DNA of 45,898 nucleotides from UBA7236 sp031372705 (GTDB lineage Bacteria > Bacteroidota > Bacteroidia > Chitinophagales > BACL12), in NCBI GenBank assembly GCA_031372705.1, contig JANMLV010000092.1, forward strand, positions 1-45,898, given 5' to 3'. The notes under the pieces are model-generated. The model did no database searches. It was not told the origin of the DNA and saw only the letters and a program-made list of their open reading frames with translations. Below are positions 40,519-45,898 of the stretch, one piece after another. Every line of letters begins with the position of its first letter. Positions within the stretch are counted from its first letter, which is position 1. A program made the translations under genes and the position numbers.

Positions 40519-40526
40519 TATATTTG
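40519..40526 (+). promoter_or_regulatory. tRNA operon -7 box (TATATTTG)
   Basis: Exact TAnnTTTG, 69 bases upstream of the first tRNA, with a TTTT at 40492-40495 as a weak -33 candidate. It probably drives the four tRNAs and perhaps tuf. Confidence 0.68.
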
Positions 40527-40595
40527 CAACCGTTTTCGTAAAAACATTATGGAAACGGGATTAAAATTTCTTTGAAATAATTTTAGGTCCATTAG

Positions 40596-40668
40596 GCCAA
40601 TGTAGCTCAGTTGGTAGAGCTGCTGATTTGTAATCAGCAGGTCGGCGGTTCGAGTCCGTCCATTGGCT
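40596..40668 (+). tRNA. tRNA-Thr (anticodon TGT)
   Basis: 73 nt cloverleaf: acceptor GCCAATG/CATTGGC, anticodon stem GCTGA/TCAGC with loop TTTGTAA, T-loop TTCGAGT. Discriminator is T and CCA is not encoded. Confidence 0.96.
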
Positions 40669-40677
40669 CTAGGCGGA

Positions 40678-40760
40678 GGGAAGATACCAGAGCGGCCAAA
40701 TGGGGCAGACTGTAAATCTGCTGTTTCACGACTACGGTGGTTCGAATCCACCTCTTCCCA
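40678..40760 (+). tRNA. tRNA-Tyr (anticodon GTA)
   Basis: 83 nt class II tRNA: acceptor GGGAAGA/TCTTCCC, anticodon loop CTGTAAA between GCAGA and TCTGC, a long variable arm, T-loop TTCGAAT, discriminator A. It starts nine bases after tRNA-Thr. Confidence 0.96.
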
Positions 40761-40801
40761 CTAACATCAGTTCTTTGAAACTGAGAAATACGCCGAATAT
40801 T

Positions 40802-40840
40802 GCAAGCTTTAAAAGCATTCTGCTTTTTTTGTAGGCTTGC
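40802..40840 (+). other. Stem-loop between tRNA-Tyr and tRNA-Gly
   Basis: GCAAGC at 40802-40807 pairs with GCTTGC at 40835-40840, enclosing AAAAGCA/TGCTTTTT. The inner T-run makes it look like a weak attenuator or a processing hairpin inside the tRNA transcript. Confidence 0.55.
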
Positions 40841-40878
40841 CGTCTTCGTATATTTCACAGTACATATTAATAGTTTAA

Positions 40879-40951
40879 GCGGGAGTAGCTCAGTTGGTAG
40901 AGCGTCAGCCTTCCAAGCTGAAAGTCGCGGGTTCGAGTCTCGTCTCCCGCT
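40879..40951 (+). tRNA. tRNA-Gly (anticodon TCC)
   Basis: 73 nt: acceptor GCGGGAG/CTCCCGC, anticodon stem TCAGC/GCTGA with loop CTTCCAA, T-loop TTCGAGT. Discriminator T; CCA not encoded. Confidence 0.96.
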
Positions 40952-41080
40952 CGCTTAATTGCGTTTAGGTTTTAGGTTTCGGAAGCAATTACTTGCCACC
41001 GTCCTGAAATTCAATCGGAGTTGTCGGCTTTAGAAAACGGCAACCAAAACTGAGCGTTTGGCAAGTGAAAAGCTTAAGCG
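40952..41080 (+). other. Nested palindromic spacer between tRNA-Gly and tRNA-Thr
   Basis: Three nested pairings: CGCTTAA (40952-40958) with TTAAGCG (41074-41080); ACTTGCCA (40991-40998) with TGGCAAGT (41059-41066); GTTGTCG (41020-41026) with CGGCAAC (41038-41044, one G-T pair). The spacer would fold into one long stem-loop of 129 bases beginning directly after the discriminator of tRNA-Gly. It could be a processing structure or a small stable RNA released by tRNA maturation. Confidence 0.5.
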
Positions 41081-41094
41081 GGCAAGCATATTAA

Positions 41095-41167
41095 GCCAAT
41101 GTAGCTCAGTTGGTAGAGTGCATCCATGGTAAGGATGAGGTCACCAGTTCGATCCTGGTCATTGGCT
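41095..41167 (+). tRNA. tRNA-Thr (anticodon GGT)
   Basis: 73 nt: acceptor GCCAATG/CATTGGC, identical in acceptor to the first tRNA-Thr, anticodon stem CATCC/GGATG with loop ATGGTAA, T-loop TTCGATC, discriminator T. Confidence 0.96.
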
Positions 41168-41258
41168 CAAAAAAACACAGCATTAGCAACGCTGCAATTA
41201 GATAAGAATAATAGATAACAACAAATATTAAATATTACAATTTTTTAAATTTTATAAA

Positions 41259-42446
41259 ATGGCTAAAGAAAATTTCGTACGTTCGAAACCACACGTGAAC
41301 ATCGGTACAATCGGTCACGTGGATCATGGTAAAACAACTTTGACTTCAGCAATTACCTCTGTTCTTGCAGATAAAGGTCTTGCTGTGAAGAAAGATTATG
41401 ATTCAATTGATGCGGCACCTGAAGAGAAAGAAAGAGGTATCACCATCAACACAGCTCACGTTGAATATGAGACGGTTAATCGTCACTATGCACACGTTGA
41501 CTGTCCGGGTCACGCCGACTATGTTAAAAACATGGTAACGGGTGCTGCTCAGATGGACGGTGCAGTTCTTGTTGTTGCTGCTACAGATGGTCCTATGCCT
41601 CAAACTCGTGAGCACATCTTACTTGCTCGTCAGGTTGGTGTTCCTTCAATTGTAGTATTCATGAATAAAGTTGACCTAGTTGACGATCCAGAATTATTAG
41701 AACTTGTTGAAATGGAAATTCGTGATTTATTGAGTTTCTATAAATTCCCGGGTGACACTATTTCTATCGTTAAAGGCTCTGCTTTAAAAGCGCTTGAAGG
41801 TGATGCTGATGCAAAACAAGGTATCTATGATTTAATGGATGCAGTTGATAAAGACATTGCAATTCCTCCGCGTCTTACAGAACTTCCTTTCCTTATGCCA
41901 ATTGAAGATGTATTCTCGATCACTGGTCGTGGTACTGTAGCAACAGGTCGTATCGAAAGAGGTATCGTTAACTCAGGTGAAGGTGTTGATATCATTGGTT
42001 TAACAGCTGAATCGTTAAAGTCAACTGTTACCGGTGTTGAGATGTTCCGTAAAATCCTTGATCGTGGTGAAGCCGGCGATAACGCAGGTTTGTTACTCCG
42101 AGGCATTGAGAAAGATCAGTTAAAGCGTGGTATGGTTATCTGCAAGCCGGGTAGCGTAACACCGCATACTGAATTCAAATGCGAGGTTTACGTACTGAAG
42201 AAAGAAGAAGGTGGACGTCATACTCCATTCTTTAACAAATATCGCCCTCAATTCTATTTCCGTACAACTGACGTTACAGGTGAAATTACCTTACCGGAAG
42301 GAGTAGAAATGGTTATGCCTGGTGATAACATTTCAATGACAGTTAAGCTCATTTATCCGATCGCAATGGAGAAAAACTTACGTTTCGCTATCCGTGAAGG
42401 TGGTAGAACAGTAGGTGCTGGTCAGGTAACTGAAATTTTGAAATAA
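41259..42446 (+). CDS. tuf: Elongation factor Tu
   Basis: 395-residue GTPase that delivers aminoacyl-tRNA to the ribosome. GTP motifs: GHVDHGKT (19-26), switch I region KERGITINTAHVEYE, DCPGH (81-85), NKVD (136-139) and GSALKAL. Domains II and III follow with FSITGRGTVATGRIERG and AIREGGRTVGAGQVTEIL at the C-terminus. Length is normal. Single copy in this window. It lies 91 bases after tRNA-Thr(GGT) and is followed by a hairpin and tRNA-Trp, the standard Bacteroidota order. The leader between tRNA and tuf has no exact -7 box, so tuf may be read through from the tRNA promoter. Confidence 0.98.
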   Translation: MAKENFVRSKPHVNIGTIGHVDHGKTTLTSAITSVLADKGLAVKKDYDSIDAAPEEKERGITINTAHVEYETVNRHYAHVDCPGHADYVKNMVTGAAQMDGAVLVVAATDGPMPQTREHILLARQVGVPSIVVFMNKVDLVDDPELLELVEMEIRDLLSFYKFPGDTISIVKGSALKALEGDADAKQGIYDLMDAVDKDIAIPPRLTELPFLMPIEDVFSITGRGTVATGRIERGIVNSGEGVDIIGLTAESLKSTVTGVEMFRKILDRGEAGDNAGLLLRGIEKDQLKRGMVICKPGSVTPHTEFKCEVYVLKKEEGGRHTPFFNKYRPQFYFRTTDVTGEITLPEGVEMVMPGDNISMTVKLIYPIAMEKNLRFAIREGGRTVGAGQVTEILK

Positions 42447-42452
42447 TAAATT

Positions 42453-42481
42453 GGAAAATCCGCCCGTAAAGCGGATTTTCC
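42453..42481 (+). other. Stem-loop between tuf and tRNA-Trp
   Basis: Perfect stem GGAAAATCCGC against GCGGATTTTCC with loop CCGTAAA, without a T-tract, ending six bases before the tRNA. It may protect the tuf mRNA end, act as an RNase III site or weakly attenuate the downstream genes. Confidence 0.65.
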
Positions 42482-42487
42482 GCCCAT

Positions 42488-42560
42488 ACGGGTGTAGCTC
42501 AATTGGTAGAGTGTCGGTCTCCAAAACCGCAGGCTGGGAGTTCGAGTCTCTCCACCCGTG
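42488..42560 (+). tRNA. tRNA-Trp (anticodon CCA)
   Basis: 73 nt: acceptor ACGGGTG/CACCCGT, anticodon loop CTCCAAA, T-loop TTCGAGT, discriminator G. The outermost anticodon-stem pair is a T-C mismatch (TCGGT/ACCGC). CCA is not encoded. Confidence 0.95.
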
Positions 42561-42575
42561 CAATAAAAATGGAAA

Positions 42576-42767
42576 ATGAATAAGTTAAGAGCATTTATAA
42601 GCGAAGCATATCAGGAACTCAGGTTTAAAGTGAGTTGGCCTACATGGCCCGAACTGCAAGCGAGTACACAACTCGTGCTTGTTTCTTTCTTGATTATATC
42701 TGTAATTATTTTTGTTATGGATTTGGCATCTAAGGAGCTGCTCGACTTGTTTTACGGATTGTTTTAA
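42576..42767 (+). CDS. secE: Protein translocase subunit SecE
   Basis: 63-residue inner-membrane protein, the short single-helix form of the SecYEG translocon subunit. KLRAFISEAYQELRFKVSWP (amphipathic helix with the Lys-Val-Ser/Thr-Trp-Pro hinge) leads to one membrane helix (LVLVSFLIISVIIFVMDLA). It lies 15 bases after tRNA-Trp and 19 before nusG, the near-universal secE-nusG pairing. Confidence 0.94.
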   Translation: MNKLRAFISEAYQELRFKVSWPTWPELQASTQLVLVSFLIISVIIFVMDLASKELLDLFYGLF

Positions 42768-42786
42768 TCACTAGATCATATAACAT

Positions 42787-43332
42787 ATGGCAGACAAAAA
42801 ATGGTATGTATTAAGAGTGATCAGTGGAAAGGAACGCAAACTGAAGGAATATATTGAACTTCAGGTAAAGCGCCTAGGATGGGATCAAATTGTATCGCAA
42901 ATTCTTGTGCCAACAGAAAAGATTTATAAAATCAAGAATGGCAAAAAGGTGATACATGAGAAAAACAGTCTGCCCGGATATATCCTGATCGAAGCCACAG
43001 AAGGTAAAATGACACCTGAAATGCTTCAATCAATCACCGGAATCACCGGTATTATCGATTTCCTTGGCAAAGGTGCTCCAATAGCACTCCGCCGGAATGA
43101 AGTAAACCGAATTTTGGGCAAGATGGATGAGATGAGTGAGGAGGGAACTTCTCTAAACGAACCATTCATTATTGGTGAAACAGTAAAAATTATTGATGGA
43201 CCATTCAACGAATTCTTAGGAAATGTTGATGAAGTGCATGAAGATAAGAAAAAAGTTAAAGTAATCGTTAAAATTTTCGGTAGAAAAACGCCGGTGGAAT
43301 TAAACTTCGCACAGGTAGAAAAAGTAAGCTGA
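42787..43332 (+). CDS. nusG: Transcription antitermination/elongation factor NusG
   Basis: 181-residue elongation factor that binds RNA polymerase and couples it to ribosomes. The NGN domain (KKWYVLRVISGKERKLKEYI to about residue 110) carries a somewhat extended loop; the KOW domain (GETVKIIDGPFNEFLGNVDE) lies near residues 127-180 and ends FGRKTPVELNFAQVEKV. Length is normal. It is one base from rplK, so the two are translated from the same transcript. Confidence 0.96.
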   Translation: MADKKWYVLRVISGKERKLKEYIELQVKRLGWDQIVSQILVPTEKIYKIKNGKKVIHEKNSLPGYILIEATEGKMTPEMLQSITGITGIIDFLGKGAPIALRRNEVNRILGKMDEMSEEGTSLNEPFIIGETVKIIDGPFNEFLGNVDEVHEDKKKVKVIVKIFGRKTPVELNFAQVEKVS

Positions 43333-43333
43333 T

Positions 43334-43780
43334 ATGGCTAAAGAGATTCAAACGTATGTAAAACTGCAGGTTAAAGGAGGACAGGCGAACCCTGCCCCGC
43401 CAATCGGTCCTGCCTTAGGTTCTAAAGGTATCAATATCATGGAGTTCTGCAAGCAGTTTAATGCTAGAACACAAGATAAAATGGGTAAGGTATGTCCTGT
43501 AGTAATAACTGTTTATAAAGATAAATCTTTCGAGTTTATCATTAAAACACCTCCTGCTGCTATCCTTATCTTGGAAGCTACCAAAAAACAAAAGGGCTCG
43601 GCTGAACCAAACCGCACAAAGGTAGGTTCAATCACTTGGGAACAAATTAAATCAATTGCCCAGGAAAAAATGCCGGATCTAAATTGCTTTACAATTGAAA
43701 GTGCTATGAAAATGGTTGCAGGAACTGCTCGCAGTATGGGTATTACTGTTACCGGTGACGCACCTTGGATGAACAATTAA
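43334..43780 (+). CDS. rplK: 50S ribosomal protein uL11
   Basis: 148-residue protein of the GTPase-associated centre. VKLQVKGGQANPAPPIGPAL is the N-terminal hallmark with the Pro-rich switch, and SITWEQIKSIAQEKMPDLNC with MVAGTARSMGITV forms the rRNA-binding C-terminal domain. The start is one base after nusG; rplA begins 21 bases after it. Confidence 0.97.
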   Translation: MAKEIQTYVKLQVKGGQANPAPPIGPALGSKGINIMEFCKQFNARTQDKMGKVCPVVITVYKDKSFEFIIKTPPAAILILEATKKQKGSAEPNRTKVGSITWEQIKSIAQEKMPDLNCFTIESAMKMVAGTARSMGITVTGDAPWMNN

Positions 43781-43801
43781 GTCAACTAAAAATAAAAAGA
43801 A

Positions 43802-44500
43802 GTGAAACTTACTAAGAACAGAAAAAAGGTTCAGGCATTAGTTGACTCCAACAAATTATATTCGTTGAAGGAAGCTGCTGAACTTGTTAAGAAATCTACA
43901 ACCTGCAAGTTTAATGCATCTGTTGACCTCCATGTGAGATTAGGTATTGACCCTCGTAAAGCCGATCAGGCAATTAGAGGAACTACCGCATTACCTCACG
44001 GAACAGGTAGAGATAAAAAAGTGCTCGTGCTTTGTACTCCTGACAAGGAAGATGAAGCAAGAAAAGCAGGTGCTGATTATGTAGGTCTTGATGAATTCGT
44101 TGACAAGATTGTCGGCGGTTGGATAGACATGGATGTTGTTATTGCAACACCATCAGTAATGCCTAAAATTGCAAAACTCGGACGCGTACTCGGACCAAGA
44201 AACCTTATGCCTAACCCAAAAGTTGGTACAGTTACCAATGAAGTAGGTATTGCAATTACTGAGGTTAAAAAAGGTAAAGTTGCTTTCAAGGTAGACAAAT
44301 ATGGTATAATCCATTCTTCAATTGGCAGGATTTCTTTTAATCCGGATCAAATAGCTGAAAACAGCGAAGAGTTGATAAAAGCTTTGGCAAAGTTAAAACC
44401 GGCTTCAGCGAAAGGTGCCTATTTCAAGAGCATTACCATGGCATCAACAATGAGCCCGGGTATAGCTATTGACCCTAAAAGTGTAATTGAAATTCATTAA
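43802..44500 (+). CDS. rplA: 50S ribosomal protein uL1 (GTG start)
   Basis: 232-residue protein of the L1 stalk, which moves with E-site tRNA. SVDLHVRLGIDPRKADQAIR, GKVAFKVDKYGIIHSSIGRI and the rRNA-binding LGPRNLMPNPKVGTV are family hallmarks. The start codon is GTG at 43802; no earlier in-frame ATG fits the family's N-terminus (KLTKNRKKVQALVD). L1 often represses its own operon by binding a leader that mimics its rRNA site; with one base between nusG and rplK such a site would have to overlap coding sequence. Confidence 0.97.
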   Translation: MKLTKNRKKVQALVDSNKLYSLKEAAELVKKSTTCKFNASVDLHVRLGIDPRKADQAIRGTTALPHGTGRDKKVLVLCTPDKEDEARKAGADYVGLDEFVDKIVGGWIDMDVVIATPSVMPKIAKLGRVLGPRNLMPNPKVGTVTNEVGIAITEVKKGKVAFKVDKYGIIHSSIGRISFNPDQIAENSEELIKALAKLKPASAKGAYFKSITMASTMSPGIAIDPKSVIEIH

Positions 44501-44526
44501 TGCTAATCATCGATAATTAATACAAG

Positions 44527-45060
44527 ATGAACAAAGAACAAAAATCGGCAGCAATTGAAGAACTGAAAGTAAAAGTATCTCAATACGATAACTTTTATCT
44601 TACAGACGCTTCTGCAATGACCGTTGAAGATGTAAATAAGTTAAGAAGATTATGCTTCGAAAGAGGTGTGAAATTTGAAGTGGTTAAAAACACTTTACTC
44701 CGCAAGGCGTTTGAAGCGCATGGTGAAAAATACGAACAATTGTTTGATACACTTCACGGTGAAACTTCAGTAATGTTCAGCGAATCTTCTAACGAACCTG
44801 CAAAACTTATCAAAAAGTTTCGCACTGAAAATGCAAAGGAAAAACCATTGCTAAAAGCAGCTTACGTAAGTTCTGATGTTTTCATCGGCGACGAAAACTT
44901 AGATACTTTGATTAACCTTAAGAGCAGAGAAGAGCTCATCGGTGGAATCATCAGTATGCTTCAGGCTCCTGCTAAAAATGTTATTTCTGCCTTGTTGTCA
45001 GGTGAAAATAAATTGGCCGGAATCGTTAAAACACTCTCTGAAAGAGAAGACAAACAATAA
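44527..45060 (+). CDS. rplJ: 50S ribosomal protein uL10
   Basis: 177-residue stalk base protein that holds the L7/L12 dimers. MNKEQKSAAIEELKVKVSQY, then DVNKLRRLCFERGVKFEVVK and LHGETSVMFSESSNEPAKLI are the family pattern. The C-terminal helix (LLSGENKLAGIVKTLSERED) is the L12-binding segment. Its 26-base upstream gap is too short for the E. coli-type L10 leader structure. Confidence 0.96.
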   Translation: MNKEQKSAAIEELKVKVSQYDNFYLTDASAMTVEDVNKLRRLCFERGVKFEVVKNTLLRKAFEAHGEKYEQLFDTLHGETSVMFSESSNEPAKLIKKFRTENAKEKPLLKAAYVSSDVFIGDENLDTLINLKSREELIGGIISMLQAPAKNVISALLSGENKLAGIVKTLSEREDKQ

Positions 45061-45106
45061 TCTATTATTCAAACAATTTTTTCTAAATCAATAAAAACTC
45101 AAATCA

Positions 45107-45493
45107 ATGGCTGAATTAAAAGAATTTGCAGAAAAGTTAGTTAGCTTGTCTGTAAAAGAGGTTAATGAACTGGCAAAAATCCTTAAAGAAGAATATGGCA
45201 TAGAGCCTGCTGCTGCTGCACCCGTAATGGTTGCTGCCGGTGGAGGAGCTGGAGCTGGCGCTGCTGATGCAGCTGCTGAAAAAAGCACTTTTGACGTAAT
45301 TCTTAAAAATGCAGGTGCTGCTAAATTATCTGTGGTGAAGGTTGTAAAAGATCTTACTGGTCTTGGCTTAAAAGAAGCTAAAGATTTAGTAGATGCTGCA
45401 CCGAAACCAATTAAAGAAGGCGTAGATAAAGCAACTGCTGACGATATCGCTAAGCAGCTTCAAGAAGCTGGTGCCGAAGTAGAGGTTAAATAA
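45107..45493 (+). CDS. rplL: 50S ribosomal protein bL12 (L7/L12)
   Basis: 128-residue acidic stalk protein that recruits translational GTPases. N-terminal dimerisation part (FAEKLVSLSVKEVNELAKIL), an Ala/Gly-rich hinge (VMVAAGGGAGAGAADAAA) and the C-terminal domain with TFDVILKNAGAAKLSVVKVV and GLGLKEAKDLVDAAPKPIKE. Length is normal. It is followed by a hairpin before rpoB. Confidence 0.97.
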   Translation: MAELKEFAEKLVSLSVKEVNELAKILKEEYGIEPAAAAPVMVAAGGGAGAGAADAAAEKSTFDVILKNAGAAKLSVVKVVKDLTGLGLKEAKDLVDAAPKPIKEGVDKATADDIAKQLQEAGAEVEVK

Positions 45494-45544
45494 TCTACTT
45501 CAGGTTCTTTCTGCCCGCGTGGCGGAAACAAAAAAAATTAATAA

Positions 45545-45575
45545 GGCAAATCCGCCTCGGCGGATTGCCTATTTA
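45545..45575 (+). terminator. Hairpin between rplL and rpoB (probable attenuator)
   Basis: Stem GGCAAATCCGCC against GGCGGATTGCC with one bulged A and a two-base loop, then ATTTATTATTTT. The T-run is interrupted, so partial termination is expected. An attenuator at this site, tuning polymerase against ribosomal protein output, is known in other bacteria. Confidence 0.65.
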
Positions 45576-45607
45576 TTATTTTACTTATATCAAAGCTTTG
45601 ATATTGT

Positions 45608-45898
45608 ATGCCAAAATCTACTGTAACCTCCAGAAAACCTGAAAGAATTAATTTCGGAAAAATAAAAAGAGCAGGTAACTATCCAGACCTTTTAGACATA
45701 CAAGTTAAATCGTTCAAAGACTTTTTCCAGCTTGAAACGACTTCTGAAAACAGAAGAACTGAAGGCCTGTACAGGGTGTTTACTGAAAACTTCCCTATTA
45801 CAGATGCCCGCAGCATTTTCGTGTTGGAATTTCTTGACTATTTCATCGATCCTCCTCGCTATGCGATGGAAGAATGTATGGAACGTGGTTTAACTTAT
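45608..45898 (+). CDS. rpoB: RNA polymerase beta subunit, N-terminal part (3' end outside window)
   Basis: First 97 residues of the beta subunit of RNA polymerase. RINFGKIKRAGNYPDLLDIQ and VKSFKDFFQLETT match the N-terminal alpha-contact region, followed by YRVFTENFPITDARSIFVLE and FLDYFIDPPRYAMEECMERG. The frame is open to the window edge. The start ATG at 45608 follows the attenuator hairpin by 32 bases. Identity is certain from the N-terminal pattern and the rplL-rpoB order. Confidence 0.97.
   Translation, partial: MPKSTVTSRKPERINFGKIKRAGNYPDLLDIQVKSFKDFFQLETTSENRRTEGLYRVFTENFPITDARSIFVLEFLDYFIDPPRYAMEECMERGLTY

Noticed and set aside
40506..40858. Antisense ORFs across the tRNA genes with sequences like MDSNHRSRET and MDGLEPPT
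   Set aside because: They are translations of tRNA complements, a well-known source of false protein entries; the tRNAs fold perfectly.
42378..42563. Minus-strand ORF over tRNA-Trp and the tuf end
   Set aside because: Same artefact; it reads through tRNA-Trp and the hairpin.
1..45898. CRISPR array, phage or defence island
   Set aside because: No regularly spaced direct repeats, no cas, restriction, toxin-antitoxin or phage genes were seen.

Overview
The window looks like a chromosomal segment of a free-living member of the Bacteroidota, probably near the Chitinophagales/Saprospirales rather than the gut Bacteroidales; that placement is inference. The grounds are: many exact matches to the Bacteroidota -7 promoter box TAnnTTTG 5 to 45 bases before genes; at least six proteins with signal peptides and type IX secretion (T9SS) C-terminal sorting domains; the phylum-typical order rpsU, Xer recombinase, hpf, tRNAs, tuf, trnW, secE, nusG, rplKAJL, rpoB; a Bacteroidota-type FabI; and an almost complete lack of Shine-Dalgarno sites.

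Layout. 1-831 is the 3' end of clpC. 0.9-5.6 kb is a mixed block: unknown exported proteins, a T9SS cargo protein, fabI, a lone heme-copper oxidase subunit III-like protein and a Lys-rich duplicated exported protein. 5.98-11.9 kb is a tight plus-strand operon: a BatA-type membrane protein, a dihydroorotase-like protein lacking its metal ligands, a DUF4199 membrane protein and two glycosyltransferases. 11.9-19.3 kb holds two APC amino-acid permeases, two lipoproteins, icd and ruvB. 19.4-31.8 kb is a surface/secretion region with five T9SS cargo proteins, including an M36-type metalloprotease next to a clan GH-A-like glycosidase, plus a porin-like protein, a small unknown gene coupled to a metallo-beta-lactamase-fold hydrolase, and an intergenic cluster of ACGAAG-type repeats. 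32-36.2 kb holds the ion-pumping pyrophosphatase hppA and an NSS-family Na+ symporter followed by a 47-residue MetS-like subunit. 36.2-40.5 kb is housekeeping: a helix-hairpin-helix protein, apt, an acyl-CoA dehydrogenase, rpsU, a Xer recombinase and hpf. 40.5-45.9 kb is the tRNA/translation/transcription cluster, ending inside rpoB.

How the genes work together. The right-hand end is one growth-related gene-expression block, with stem-loops at tuf/trnW and rplL/rpoB that could tune its parts. The pyrophosphatase converts PPi energy into an ion gradient, and the adjacent symporter uses a Na+ gradient. The T9SS region looks like exported degradative and surface functions.

I see no phage, insertion sequence, CRISPR array or obvious new defence system. 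The points most worth a second look are the non-catalytic dihydroorotase homologue inside a membrane/glycosyltransferase operon, several promoters that predict leaderless or nearly leaderless mRNAs with GTG, TTG or ATG starts, a nested palindromic spacer inside the tRNA operon, a Walker B Asp-to-Tyr change in ClpC, and the GH-A-like/M36 cargo pair.
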